This document shows, in pieces, positions 36,601 through 44,826 of a DNA stretch of 64,000 nucleotides. The position numbers were made by a program, and so were the translations under genes. The notes beneath the pieces are model-generated. The model had not been told where the DNA came from, made no database searches, and worked only from the letters and a program-made list of their open reading frames with translations. Numbering within the stretch: the first letter of the stretch is position 1; each line of letters begins with the position of its first letter. Source of the DNA: CALVGQ01 sp031551965 (GTDB taxonomy: Bacteria > Bacillota_I > Bacilli_A > Erysipelotrichales > Erysipelotrichaceae); assembly GCA_031551965.1 (NCBI GenBank), contig JAVBMW010000028.1, positions 27,034-91,033 of the forward strand, given 5' to 3'.

Positions 36601-36812
36601 GACTACTGGGAGTTGGGGTAACATACGCAATCAGTGTTATTGCCAATATCATTATCTATAACGAGTTTGGGATCGCGAATATTTCACAGTTGCCATTTGT
36701 GGCGGCAGTGATACTAGTCGCAATCAGTATGTTTTTAACATTTATTGCGGGATTATTCCCATCCTCTGCAGCGGCTCGTAAAGATCCTGTTGAAGCATTA
36801 CGAAGTGAATAG
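33699..36812 (+). CDS. MacB-type ABC transporter, fused ATPase and permease
   Basis: A 1037-residue exporter half-transporter. The ATPase (about 1-230) has GPSGSGKTT, LSGGQMQRVAIARAL and ILLADEPTGALD. A first membrane span lies at about 265-290 (FVTALAGSIGIIGIAAILAL). A large extracellular region of about 600 residues follows, including a Gln-rich helical stretch (QIQGQITSTLQNAMQNIMQ). Three C-terminal spans of the FtsX type end in SSAAARKDPVEALRSE. Likely roles are export of peptides or lipids, or signalling in peptide stress. A TATAAT lies at 33662. Confidence 0.92.
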   Translation: MLKLTDVKKSYKTFDFVQKALDGVSITFRDNEFAAILGPSGSGKTTMLNIIGGLDHYDSGDLEIDGISTQKYKSKDWDTYRNNRIGFVFQSYNLITHQTILANVEMALTLSGVPAKQRRARAIEALTKVGLQDHIRKKPSQLSGGQMQRVAIARALINDPEILLADEPTGALDTQTSLQVMELLTEIAKDRLVIMVTHNNELAEQYATRIVSVKDGKIIGDTRPFDPSTEVIESNKVIRKAGMSFWMAINLSFSNLMTKKGRTFVTALAGSIGIIGIAAILALSNGINNYIKNIEQETMSIYPITITSSGFDLSSMVGRGDSDKSNEEATGIRQRNVVNSLFSVRHKNDLSALKNYIDQNKNEIDPYVHMIQYSYDITPQIYLSNTEDAIDQVNPDSIMSKYGIGSSSGMASIMSSFGGSMGGMEMFREMPSNLEMYEYQYEVMAGRWPESYDETVLVLAGNNVITDYELYSMGLLDRSELKKIVESFVNNTETTIEQSEKSNLTYSDLMAVTYKVITPADRYQYDEKYDIWVDKSSDTEFMKKVVDNGVTLKIVGVVQPAPDITSTTLSAGINYQSSLISYLMEHAANTKVVQDQIARPTVNVMSGKTFIEENEESKNKFNFADAIKIDEKAIKNAFNVDTSKFNIDLSGLQDTNIDFSSISSPDINVNEILGDLANQVNIPTEALQPIFQEVLNNFMASQVIKYPDPLVQPDSDQMLIDLGEYLADPVVQATLESQLSGIIEPGQIQGQITSTLQNAMQNIMQAYVSQIMGVIQWQIESTMNNALSQLPEQMQSAISIDSKAFANAFKLNMSENDLLELMTSLMSVEESTYDRNLNLLGYADSAIPSTINIYPLDFNSKQNVADYLTDYNNTMKALDQSEKTVSYTDIVGLMMSSVTNIIDMVSYALIAFVAISLIVSSIMIGVITYISVLERKKEIGILRALGASKGNIRLVFNAETLIVGLVAGLLGVGVTYAISVIANIIIYNEFGIANISQLPFVAAVILVAISMFLTFIAGLFPSSAAARKDPVEALRSE

Positions 36813-36820
36813 TAACATTC

Positions 36821-36852
36821 AGGTACTTATCAAATTGATAAGTGCCTTTTTA
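36821..36852 (+). terminator. Terminator after ABC exporter
   Basis: AGGTACTTATCA (36821-36832) and TGATAAGTGCCT (36836-36847) form a 12-base-pair stem with one wobble, followed by TTTTT. Confidence 0.9.
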
Positions 36853-36922
36853 GTGTTTGAAATATCGATCGTTTTGAATTATTATAGATAAATACTACTT
36901 AAACTTATAGGAGCGTGCGAAA

Positions 36923-37288
36923 ATGGATTTTAAGAAAAGAGCGAAACAAATTAAAACTGATACCCCTGCAATTTTTATTGCCTTAAAGAAAAAAGAAACA
37001 CCGATCTTTGCGAAAATAATGGCAGCCTTAACAATAGGCTACGCTCTTTCTCCTATTGATCTTATTCCTGACTTTATTCCGGTTCTAGGTTACTTGGACG
37101 ATATCATTATTCTACCTGTTATGATCACTTTGACGATTAAACTAATTCCAGCAAGTGTATTAGAAGAATGCAAAGTGGAAGCAGAAGGTTTATGGGAAAA
37201 TGGTAAACCAAAGAAATGGTACTATGCAATTCCTGTTGTTTTATTTTGGGTGCTGCTTATTTATGTTGTGTTGAAGGCGGTTCTATAA
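36923..37288 (+). CDS. YkvA-family DUF1232 membrane protein
   Basis: A 121-residue protein with the DUF1232 core YALSPIDLIPDFIPVLGYLDD and a C-terminal membrane span. Function is unknown across bacteria. Its start is at ATG 36923, with TAGGAGCG upstream. Confidence 0.92.
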   Translation: MDFKKRAKQIKTDTPAIFIALKKKETPIFAKIMAALTIGYALSPIDLIPDFIPVLGYLDDIIILPVMITLTIKLIPASVLEECKVEAEGLWENGKPKKWYYAIPVVLFWVLLIYVVLKAVL

Positions 37289-37303
37289 AGAAAATAGAAA
37301 ACT

Positions 37304-37774
37304 ATGATCAGTGTAAGAAGATTTGTGGAAAATGATGCAGATGCTGTATCAAAAATAGTTGCAAGAAACTTTCTAGAAATAAATAGTAAAGACTATCCTT
37401 ATGTTGAAATGGAGCTATTGGCAAAATAGTATAATTCAGCTAAAATAATAGAGATCTCATCCTACGCACATACTTATGTGGTCTTAGATGAGGAATTGAT
37501 AATTGGGACGGGCTCAATTAGTAGTTATTGGGGAAGTTTAACTGAAAGTATCTTGCTTACAATCTTTGTAGCTCCAGAATACCATGGTAAAGGTATCGGA
37601 AGACTTATTATACAAACACTTGAAGAAGATGAATTGTTTAAACGAGCAAAGCGTATTGAAATACCTGCATCCATTACTGCTGTATCCTTTTATGAAAAAA
37701 TGGGGTACTCCTTTAAAGACAATCAAAAGTTGCTTGATGGTGATGGTCATTATCGAATGGAAAAATTTCGATAA
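37304..37774 (+). pseudogene. GNAT acetyltransferase interrupted by a TAG stop
   Basis: The frame from ATG 37304 reads MISVRRFVENDADAVSKIVA to MELLAK, stops at TAG (37427-37429), and then continues in the same frame to 37774 with a complete GNAT core (SYWGSLTESILLTIFV, PEYHGKGIGRLI, SFYEKMGYSF). With one codon restored it would be 156 residues, the usual size for this group. Both parts align to a single family, so a point nonsense change is the simplest cause. A shorter start at 37478 would lack the N-terminal strand. Confidence 0.85.
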
Positions 37775-37793
37775 TAGAAAATAGAGAGAAAAT

Positions 37794-38864
37794 ATGAATA
37801 AACAAATACAACTTATTTGTGAAGAATATGCAAAAGATAAAAAATTTAGTGGTGTCTGTGTAGTAAAATCAGAAAATGAAATACTCTACTCAGGTGCTTT
37901 TGGCTATGCCAATAAAGCCTTTCATATTCCAAACAAAATTGATACAAAATTTGATGTTGCCTCTGTCACGAAAATATTTACGGCTACTGCAATACTGCTC
38001 TTAGTAGAAAAAGGATTGTTGAAGCTAGAGGATAAAATTACAGAACTTATTGATTTAAAACAAACTAAGATTCCTGAAGATGTTACGATCCATCATTTGC
38101 TTTGTCATACATCAGGAATCGCAGATGACGCGGATGAAGAAAACGGTGAAAACTATAGTGATTTGTTTGTTGAACACCCTAATTATGCAATACGCTCATG
38201 TAAGGATTTTTTACCGAATTTCGTATACAAAGAACCTAATTTTAAAGCTGGCACAAATAGGCGTTACAACAACTGTGCTTATATTTTATTAGGTTTAGCT
38301 ATCGAAAAAATTACGAATATGGATTGTCGTGATTTTATGTCCAAGGAAATATTTGAAAAATGCAATATGAAGAATACTGGTTTCTTGGCAATGGATCAAA
38401 TCAATGAAAATACAGCTGAGGGTTACGTTGAAGTCGTTGATGAACATAATAATTTCATATCTTGGAAAAAGAATATTTATAGCTATCCACCAGTTGGTAC
38501 ACCTGATGGTGGAGTTTATACAACTGCGGAAGACCTTGATCAATATATGAGAGAACTTTTGACTTATAAAATATTATCAAAAGAGTATGTTGAATTATTG
38601 CTTAGTCCACGATGTGATTTTACTGATCCAACTCGAGTATTAATAGAGGGAAAAGCAAATTATAAATATGGTTATGGCTTTGAGTTTTTAGAAGTGGATG
38701 GTCAAGTATTGGATATTTATAAAGACGGCGTAAATGAAGGTGTTTCAAGTATGTTTGCCTATTATCCAAAAACCAAAATCACAGTTTCGATTCTTGCAAA
38801 TCAAAATTGTAATGTTTGGTCAATGCATCGTGAAATACAATCAGTCTTATGCAAGATTAACTAA
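37794..38864 (+). CDS. Serine hydrolase of the beta-lactamase/PBP fold
   Basis: A 356-residue class C beta-lactamase-related protein. The SxxK motif is Ser57-Val-Thr-Lys60, and the YxN motif is in RRYNNCAY. It lacks a signal peptide or membrane span, so it is cytoplasmic, unlike true beta-lactamases; esterase or D-aminopeptidase activity is more likely. GAGAGAAAA precedes the ATG. It lies 19 bases after the broken GNAT gene. Confidence 0.9.
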   Translation: MNKQIQLICEEYAKDKKFSGVCVVKSENEILYSGAFGYANKAFHIPNKIDTKFDVASVTKIFTATAILLLVEKGLLKLEDKITELIDLKQTKIPEDVTIHHLLCHTSGIADDADEENGENYSDLFVEHPNYAIRSCKDFLPNFVYKEPNFKAGTNRRYNNCAYILLGLAIEKITNMDCRDFMSKEIFEKCNMKNTGFLAMDQINENTAEGYVEVVDEHNNFISWKKNIYSYPPVGTPDGGVYTTAEDLDQYMRELLTYKILSKEYVELLLSPRCDFTDPTRVLIEGKANYKYGYGFEFLEVDGQVLDIYKDGVNEGVSSMFAYYPKTKITVSILANQNCNVWSMHREIQSVLCKIN

Positions 38865-38905
38865 GTAATTATGCTATACTATCAGTAGGTAAGTGGAGGT
38901 TGAAT

Positions 38906-40360
38906 ATGAAACTATTGGATGTCATCAATGAATTAGGAAAAGATAAAATGTACATGGTTTATAGTGCATTATTAATGAAACAAGCAAGGGATTATGAACG
39001 CGTTACAAGGAAAAAAATGATTCAAGAAATGCTTTGGCATTTTGAACACTATCCAACTAGTTTTGCTTCTTTTCTTTCTTTTGATGAACTAACTGCACTG
39101 GAACATCTTTTAGAACACAAGAATGATGCCGACGATTATCCCGTTTTCTTGAGTCTACAAGATCTATATATCCTTGATGAAAACTTTCATATTTATGAAG
39201 AATTTGTTGAAATTGTTGAAAATTCTATCAAAACGGTGGACTGGAAATCACACAATATCAAATCTGATGAGTTTGATATTGTGGTTGGAATATTGAGAAT
39301 ATATGGTATTTTACCTGCTGATTTTTTAATGAAGTTACTAGAAACTGTTTTTGATTTAAGTATTGATTTAGAAAATAGTTATTTAAGACGCTTCTACTAT
39401 TTAACAACCGAATCTATAACTGATCAAGATTCAATAATTATCTTTACACCTTATATAGATGTAGTAGAAGAAATCATTGAACAAATTTCAGGAAATAAAA
39501 AAGATATGAAAATCTATGATCTTGAAGAAATCAAAATCATTGGTCGTTATGGATTAAATGTGCTCATCCCTGAAATTGCAGAAATAAGAAATCAACAATT
39601 ATTAAATAAGGGAGAACATTCTACTGATTTTTATATCGAGCAGTTTAAAGAGATGTGTGCTGTAGGCTATTATGACTTTGAATATTTGTTGCCTGGAATC
39701 AGCTTTATCAATCCGACCTTGTTGAATGCATTTGATAAAGCTGCTCCATTTATGCCATGTGCAGCATTCATGGGCAACAATATGAATGGAATGGAACAAG
39801 ATTATATTCAAGCTCAAAAAGATTCAACTAATGAAGATGAAGTAATCGCAATGCAAGAAGTATATTATGCTTTGATTGATTATGCCAATGAAAAACTAGA
39901 TTGTTTTGAAGATTTTGAGATGGCTGGATTTCTAGGACAAATTGATGAATTTAGTTATATTCGTAGAGAATTATATGATAATAAACAATTATTTGATCAA
40001 TTTATTGCTGAAAATCCATTGGATTTTGATGATGAACAATTGGATATCGTACTTGATTTCAAAAGAGGAATGTTGAATGAATATATTATTATGAAACATG
40101 AAGAAGATTACAGTGTTTTTGTGGATGAAAGTGAACGGTTCTACGCTGTTAAAGGTCTTAATAATACAGTTGAACAATCTCTAGGATCAAACGAAATTCC
40201 AGTGTTTGTAGAAGCATTATTAGTGCCGATATTTGGTGAAATTAGATATGATGGCATTTTAACAAGAATTGATTATAACTTTGATCAAGAGTTTATTAAT
40301 GAAATTGAAGATCTTCTAGAATCGGCAAATATCATTAAAACCTTTTCAGTGGTTAACTAA
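38906..40360 (+). CDS. Unrecognised acidic protein
   Basis: A 484-residue, strongly acidic, mostly helical protein without signal peptide, membrane spans or a motif I can name. ATG 38906 follows GTGGAGGT; an in-frame TTG lies two codons earlier. Segments such as LLDVINELGKDKMYMVYSAL and PCAAFMGNNMNGMEQDY do not match a family I know. It has its own terminator. Confidence 0.7.
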   Translation: MKLLDVINELGKDKMYMVYSALLMKQARDYERVTRKKMIQEMLWHFEHYPTSFASFLSFDELTALEHLLEHKNDADDYPVFLSLQDLYILDENFHIYEEFVEIVENSIKTVDWKSHNIKSDEFDIVVGILRIYGILPADFLMKLLETVFDLSIDLENSYLRRFYYLTTESITDQDSIIIFTPYIDVVEEIIEQISGNKKDMKIYDLEEIKIIGRYGLNVLIPEIAEIRNQQLLNKGEHSTDFYIEQFKEMCAVGYYDFEYLLPGISFINPTLLNAFDKAAPFMPCAAFMGNNMNGMEQDYIQAQKDSTNEDEVIAMQEVYYALIDYANEKLDCFEDFEMAGFLGQIDEFSYIRRELYDNKQLFDQFIAENPLDFDDEQLDIVLDFKRGMLNEYIIMKHEEDYSVFVDESERFYAVKGLNNTVEQSLGSNEIPVFVEALLVPIFGEIRYDGILTRIDYNFDQEFINEIEDLLESANIIKTFSVVN

Positions 40361-40379
40361 AATTTATAACTAATAGACG

Positions 40380-40412
40380 AAAGAACTGATTTTTTGAAGA
40401 TTAGTTCTTTTC
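40380..40412 (+). terminator. Terminator after the acidic protein gene
   Basis: AAAGAACT (40380-40387) pairs with AGTTCTTT (40403-40410), followed by TCTTG. Confidence 0.8.
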
Positions 40413-40516
40413 TTGATATGATGTAAAAGAATTTTTACATCCAAAAAAGGTCAATGTAAAGTAAATTTGATAGACACAATAATCTTCAAATGTTTAGATA
40501 AATGCAGGAGGATAAT

Positions 40517-41098
40517 ATGGAAATCGGCAAGAAAATAAAGGAAGCTCGGCTAAAAGCGGGTTTAACTCAAGATCAGGTTTCAGAAGCGATTCAAGTTTCG
40601 AGACAAACTTTGTCAAACTGGGAAAATGGAAGATATTATCCTGATATAGCAAGTGTCATCAAGTTAAGTGATTTATATAAAATCAGTCTTGATGAACTTC
40701 TGAAAGGAGAAAAGATGAAACTAAACCAAGAAGTAAACGACAATGTTTTTGAACAGCTTGATGGTCATAAGGATATAATTATTTTTAGTTTTGGTGGAAA
40801 TCCAAATGGGTCAGCAATACAAGTTGGTGATTTTGGTACACCGTATGCAACTAAATTAGCTGCCAGAATGAATAAGTATGCAAAGAAAAATAAATTAGAT
40901 ATAAAGGTAGATATTGGAAGCTATATAAATTTAGATAAAAGAGGTAAAGAGGCGGATATAATTCTGTTAAGTCCGGAACTCCACGCACAATATGAGGAAA
41001 TTAAGAATATGTTTTCTGATAAAAAAGTTAGGTTGATTGCTATGCGTGATTTCGGTTTGTTGAATGTGGAAAGTATTTTAAAACAAGCTTTATCATAA
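40517..41098 (+). CDS. XRE-type HTH regulator with EIIB-like domain lacking Cys, copy 1
   Basis: A 193-residue protein. Residues 1-65 are an XRE HTH (LTQDQVSEAIQVSRQTLSNW), with SLDELLKGEKM closing it. The C-terminal part (about 80-193) follows the lactose/cellobiose EIIB layout: strand IIIFSFGG, helix ATKLAARMNKYAKKNKLD, strand ADIILLSPEL, and MRDFGLLNVESILKQAL matching the EIIB end. The phosphorylated Cys of the EIIB loop is absent and the loop carries a short insertion. ATG 40517 follows AGGAGG; an in-frame ATG at 40502 is upstream of it. First of three tandem copies. Confidence 0.87.
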   Translation: MEIGKKIKEARLKAGLTQDQVSEAIQVSRQTLSNWENGRYYPDIASVIKLSDLYKISLDELLKGEKMKLNQEVNDNVFEQLDGHKDIIIFSFGGNPNGSAIQVGDFGTPYATKLAARMNKYAKKNKLDIKVDIGSYINLDKRGKEADIILLSPELHAQYEEIKNMFSDKKVRLIAMRDFGLLNVESILKQALS

Positions 41099-41129
41099 GC
41101 AAGGGTTTATTATTAGATTGGAGACTAGC

Positions 41130-41705
41130 ATGGAACTTGGTAAAAAACTGAAAGAAGCAAGATTAAATGCTAAATTAACTCAGGATAAAGTATCGGAAAC
41201 AATCCAAGTTTCAAGGCAGACTTTGTCAAACTGGGAGAACGAAAGATATTATCCTGATATTGTAAGTGTCATCAAGTTAAGTGATTTATATAAGATCAGT
41301 CTTGATGAACTTTTGAAAGGAGAAAAAATGAATATGAGTTTAAATCAAGGAATAAACATCAATGCTTTTACGAATGTTAAGGGACATAAAAAAATACTGG
41401 TTGTGAGTTTGGATTTATCTGTGACTCCGAGGTATATGGGCGTTCCACTACTCACATCAAATCTTGTGATTAAGATGAACAAATATACAAAGAAAAATAA
41501 AATTGATGTAACCTCAAAACTTATTGGATATTCAACGTTAGAGGAATATGGAGAAGATGCGGATATTATTTTATTAACACCTGAATTAATCAAATTGGAA
41601 GCTGAAATTAAAGAAAAATTTCCAACTAAAAATGTTAGGATAATTGATACACGAGATTATGGCATATCGAATGCAGAAAATGTATTAAAAATGGCATTGG
41701 TATAA
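41130..41705 (+). CDS. XRE-type HTH regulator with EIIB-like domain lacking Cys, copy 2
   Basis: A 191-residue paralogue. The HTH is nearly the same as in copy 1 (IQVSRQTLSNWENERYYPDI, SVIKLSDLYKISLDELLKGE). The C-terminal part shows ILVVSLDLSV, NLVIKMNKYTKKNKIDV, DADIILLTPEL, and DTRDYGISNAENVLKMAL. No Cys in the loop. The loop between the first strand and helix is again long and different from copy 1. ATG 41130 follows TTGGAG. It lies 31 bases after copy 1. Confidence 0.87.
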   Translation: MELGKKLKEARLNAKLTQDKVSETIQVSRQTLSNWENERYYPDIVSVIKLSDLYKISLDELLKGEKMNMSLNQGININAFTNVKGHKKILVVSLDLSVTPRYMGVPLLTSNLVIKMNKYTKKNKIDVTSKLIGYSTLEEYGEDADIILLTPELIKLEAEIKEKFPTKNVRIIDTRDYGISNAENVLKMALV

Positions 41706-41735
41706 AGATAAATAGAAGATATCAGGAGGGACAAT

Positions 41736-42290
41736 ATGGAGGTTGGTCAGAAGCTAAAACAAGCTCGATTAAAAGCAAAACTAACTCAAGATCAGGTTTC
41801 AGAAGCGATCCAAGTTTCAAGACAGACTTTATCAAACTGGGAAAACGAAAGATATTGTCCTGATATTGTAAGTGTCATCAAGTTGAGTGATTTATATAAT
41901 ACCAGTCTTGATGAACTTCTGAAAGGAGAAAAGATGAAAACTGACAACAACGTTTTTGCGAATGTTGAAGGACAAAAGAATATCTTAATATTTAATCTGG
42001 GCACACTAATTTCAGATTCTTCGCCTTATTCATTAAAAATGGTTAGAGCAATGAAGAAGGTTGCAAAAATATATAAAATGGATTTAACTGTAAAAGAGAC
42101 AAGCTATAAAAGAATTGATTCTGAAGGAAATGAAGCGGACATCATCTTGCTTTCACCAGAACTTTATGGTCGTGAAGTGGAAGCTAAAACCAAATATCCG
42201 GATAAAATTGTTCAAGTCATTGATAAACGTGATTATGGGCTAGTTGATGCTGAAAATGTCTTAAAAAAATATTGTAATACTATATATTGA
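41736..42290 (+). CDS. XRE-type HTH regulator with EIIB-like domain lacking Cys, copy 3
   Basis: A 184-residue paralogue with the same HTH and a more diverged end: ILIFNLGTLI, SLKMVRAMKKVAKIYKMDL, EADIILLSPELY, and DKRDYGLVDAENVLKKYC. It has no Cys at the EIIB active-site position. GGAGGG precedes the ATG. The three copies share operon spacing of about 30 bases and end at a shared terminator, so they arose by tandem duplication. Confidence 0.87.
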   Translation: MEVGQKLKQARLKAKLTQDQVSEAIQVSRQTLSNWENERYCPDIVSVIKLSDLYNTSLDELLKGEKMKTDNNVFANVEGQKNILIFNLGTLISDSSPYSLKMVRAMKKVAKIYKMDLTVKETSYKRIDSEGNEADIILLSPELYGREVEAKTKYPDKIVQVIDKRDYGLVDAENVLKKYCNTIY

Positions 42291-42318
42291 ATCTTCTTTT
42301 AAGGAGGTTCTTTTTTTG
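42289..42318 (+). terminator. Terminator of the HTH triplet
   Basis: GAATCTTCTT and AAGGAGGTTC pair with three wobbles around a tight loop, followed by TTTTTTTG. It begins at the stop codon of copy 3. Confidence 0.75.
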
Positions 42319-42339
42319 TGGATATTTTAGAAAAAAATA

Positions 42340-42393
42340 TTGACAAAAAAGTTAATTGAGGCTAACATATAGATATAGTTAGTTGAAGCTAAC
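42340..42393 (+). promoter_or_regulatory. feo promoter with two inverted-repeat operators
   Basis: TTGACA at 42340-42345, 17 bases, TAACAT at 42363-42368. Operator 1 GTTAATTGAGGCTAAC (42351-42366) covers the -10. Operator 2 GTTAGTTGAAGCTAAC (42378-42393) follows the start site, 27 bases away. The layout fits an iron-dependent repressor of the DtxR/MntR class (inferred). Confidence 0.78.
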
Positions 42394-42409
42394 AGTTTTG
42401 GAGGACGAC

Positions 42410-42631
42410 ATGATGACTTTAAGAGATACAAAAATTGGAAGTACAGTAAAAGTTGTGAAACTTCATGGCGAAGGTGCTCTCCGCAAAAGAATAATGGATA
42501 TGGGAATTACTAAAGGTTGCAATATTACAGTACAAAAGGTTGCACCCCTTGGTGATCCTCTTGAAATAACAGTTCGAGGATATGAATTATCTCTGCGTAA
42601 AGCGGATGCTCAATTAATTGAAATTGAGTAA
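42410..42631 (+). CDS. feoA: FeoA ferrous iron transport accessory protein
   Basis: A 73-residue SH3-like protein with the FeoA pattern LRDTKIGSTVKVVKLHG and DMGITKGCNITVQKVAPLGDP. It helps FeoB take up Fe(II). ATG 42410 follows GGAGGA; an in-frame TTG start at 42383 lies inside the operator region. A second ATG at 42413 is possible. Confidence 0.95.
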   Translation: MMTLRDTKIGSTVKVVKLHGEGALRKRIMDMGITKGCNITVQKVAPLGDPLEITVRGYELSLRKADAQLIEIE

Positions 42632-42648
42632 TTTTTTTGAAAAGAAAT

Positions 42649-42664
42649 GTTAGTCAAAGCTAAC
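42649..42664 (+). promoter_or_regulatory. Third feo operator between feoA and feoB
   Basis: GTTAGTCAAAGCTAAC matches the two upstream operators (half-sites GTTAG and CTAAC) and lies 17 bases upstream of feoB. Confidence 0.7.
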
Positions 42665-42680
42665 AATATGAGGTGAGAAT

Positions 42681-44813
42681 ATGGAAATTAAAATAGCGTT
42701 AGCAGGAAATCCAAATAGTGGCAAAACAACTTTATTCAATGCATTAACTGGAATGAATCAATATGTTGGAAATTGGCCAGGGGTAACGGTTGAGAAAAAA
42801 GAAGGAAAATTAATAGCGGATAAAGAAGTCACACTGACAGATTTACCTGGTATTTATTCTTTATCTCCTTATACATTAGAAGAAGTAGTTGCTCGTAATT
42901 ATTTGATCAATGAATGTCCAGATGCGATCATTAATATAGTTGATGGAACTAATCTTGAAAGAAATCTTTACTTAACCCTACAATTATTGGAACTCAATAT
43001 TCCAACTGTGGTAGCGATAAATATGATGGATGTAGTGAATAAAGACGGAGATAAGATCGATATCGACGCTCTTTCTAAGCAATTACAAGTTCCTTTTGTA
43101 GCCATCTCTGCATTAAAAGGCGTGGGTATTCAAGAAGCTGCAAAAAAGGCAATTGAAGTAGCCAAAACAAAACATGTAACTGAATTTAATAAACATTTTA
43201 GTTCAGAGGTTGAAAAAGCGATCGAGTTAATCGAAAATAAAATTGAAGACAAAACAAAGATGAATCGTTTCTTTGCGGTGAAGTGTTTTGAAAGAGATAA
43301 TAAAATTTCAGAAATTATGGACCATCCCGTTGATGTAGAAGATATTATTTCCCATTGCGAAAAAGTGATGGATGATGACAGTGAAAGTATTGTTGCCAAT
43401 GAGCGCTATAACTTAATTGAAGAGATAATCAAAAATAGTTATGTAAAGGCAAATGCTGGGAAACAGACAATATCCCAAAGAATAGATTCGATTGTGACAA
43501 ATCGTTGGTTAGCTTTACCGATTTTTGTGATCATCATGGTGGCGATTTATTATATCAGTGTTACAAGCGTTGGTGGCTGGGTTACCGATTTCACAAATGA
43601 TGGCTTATTTGGAGATGGATTTGAACTATTTGGGAATTTTATACCAGGTATTCCTGTGATGGTAACTAATTTCCTTATCCGTGTTGGGTGTGCTGATTGG
43701 TTACAAAGTTTAATCGTTGATGGTATTATCGCAGGGGTTGGATCAGTTTTAGGATTTGTACCACAGATGTTTGTGTTATTTACATTTCTCGCTTTTCTTG
43801 AAGGCTGTGGCTATATGTCGCGTATTGCCTTTATTCTTGATAGAATTTTTAGAAAGTTTGGTTTATCAGGAAAATCATTTATTCCTATTTTAATTGGTAC
43901 AGGATGTGGAGTTCCAGGAATCATGGCTTCTAGAACGATTGAAAGTGATGCCGATCGAAAGATGACAGTAATCACCACAACCTTTATTCCATGTTCTGCA
44001 AAGCTTCCTATTATCGCACTGATTGCAGGTGCTTTATTTGATGGTGCTTGGTGGGTATCGCCTAGTGCGTATTTTTTAGGGATCATTTCAATTATTGTTT
44101 CAGGTATTATTTTAAAGAAAACAAAATTATTTGTAGGAGATGTTACTCCATTTGTAATGGAACTACCAGCTTATCACTTTCCAACACTGGAATCCATCTG
44201 GCGAAGTGTCTGGGAAAGAGGATGGTCATTTATTAAAAAAGCAGGTACGATTATTCTGCTTGCCTCAGTCTTTATTTGGGCTATGTCAAATCTTGGGATT
44301 GTGAACGGAAAAATAGGGTTAGTTGATGATTTAAGTAATGGATTTTTAGCGATTATTGGACGTAGTTTTGCTTGGATTTTCGCTCCAGTTGGATTTGGTG
44401 ATTGGAAAGCAGCGGTTGCTACAATGATGGGACTAGTCGCTAAAGAAAATGTTGTGGGAACTTTTGGTATTCTTTATGGTATGGCAGAAGTAGCAGAAGA
44501 TGGTACTGAAATATGGTCAGCATTAGCTAAAGCGTATACTCCGCTTGCCGCTTATAGTTTCTTGGCGTTCAATCTACTTTGTGCACCATGCTTTGCAGCT
44601 ATGGGGGCAATAAAAAGAGAGATGAACAATAGTAAATGGACTGCATTCGCTATTGGTTATCAAACAGGATTTGCATATCTAGTATCACTTATGATCTATC
44701 AATTTGGATCATTGATGATTTATGGAACATTTGGCATTTGGACTGCTGTGGCGATAATAGTAGCTGTGGGATTTATCTATATGTTAGTAAAACCAGTAAA
44801 AAAACAAAAATAG
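42681..44813 (+). CDS. feoB: FeoB ferrous iron transporter
   Basis: A 710-residue Fe(II) permease. The N-terminal G-domain has GNPNSGKTT (P-loop), TDLPGIYSL (G3) and NMMDVVN (G4). The membrane part has the two Gate motifs GCGVPGIMASRTIES and CAPCFAAMGAIKRE. Length and order are standard. GAGGTGAGA precedes the ATG. It follows feoA by 49 bases. Confidence 0.96.
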   Translation: MEIKIALAGNPNSGKTTLFNALTGMNQYVGNWPGVTVEKKEGKLIADKEVTLTDLPGIYSLSPYTLEEVVARNYLINECPDAIINIVDGTNLERNLYLTLQLLELNIPTVVAINMMDVVNKDGDKIDIDALSKQLQVPFVAISALKGVGIQEAAKKAIEVAKTKHVTEFNKHFSSEVEKAIELIENKIEDKTKMNRFFAVKCFERDNKISEIMDHPVDVEDIISHCEKVMDDDSESIVANERYNLIEEIIKNSYVKANAGKQTISQRIDSIVTNRWLALPIFVIIMVAIYYISVTSVGGWVTDFTNDGLFGDGFELFGNFIPGIPVMVTNFLIRVGCADWLQSLIVDGIIAGVGSVLGFVPQMFVLFTFLAFLEGCGYMSRIAFILDRIFRKFGLSGKSFIPILIGTGCGVPGIMASRTIESDADRKMTVITTTFIPCSAKLPIIALIAGALFDGAWWVSPSAYFLGIISIIVSGIILKKTKLFVGDVTPFVMELPAYHFPTLESIWRSVWERGWSFIKKAGTIILLASVFIWAMSNLGIVNGKIGLVDDLSNGFLAIIGRSFAWIFAPVGFGDWKAAVATMMGLVAKENVVGTFGILYGMAEVAEDGTEIWSALAKAYTPLAAYSFLAFNLLCAPCFAAMGAIKREMNNSKWTAFAIGYQTGFAYLVSLMIYQFGSLMIYGTFGIWTAVAIIVAVGFIYMLVKPVKKQK

Positions 44814-44826
44814 AGAGGATGATTTT

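Noticed and set aside
8658..37429. Possible TAG reassignment, since two frames are broken only by TAG (8658 and 37427).
   Set aside because: TAG is used as a normal stop in several intact genes here, for example the GH1 gene at 2943, licT at 5231 and the EamA gene at 9707.
21723..42393. Similarity of marR palindromes to the feo operators.
   Set aside because: Half-sites differ (AGTTAA versus GTTAG) and spacing differs; the likeness comes from AT-rich TTAA/TAAC words.
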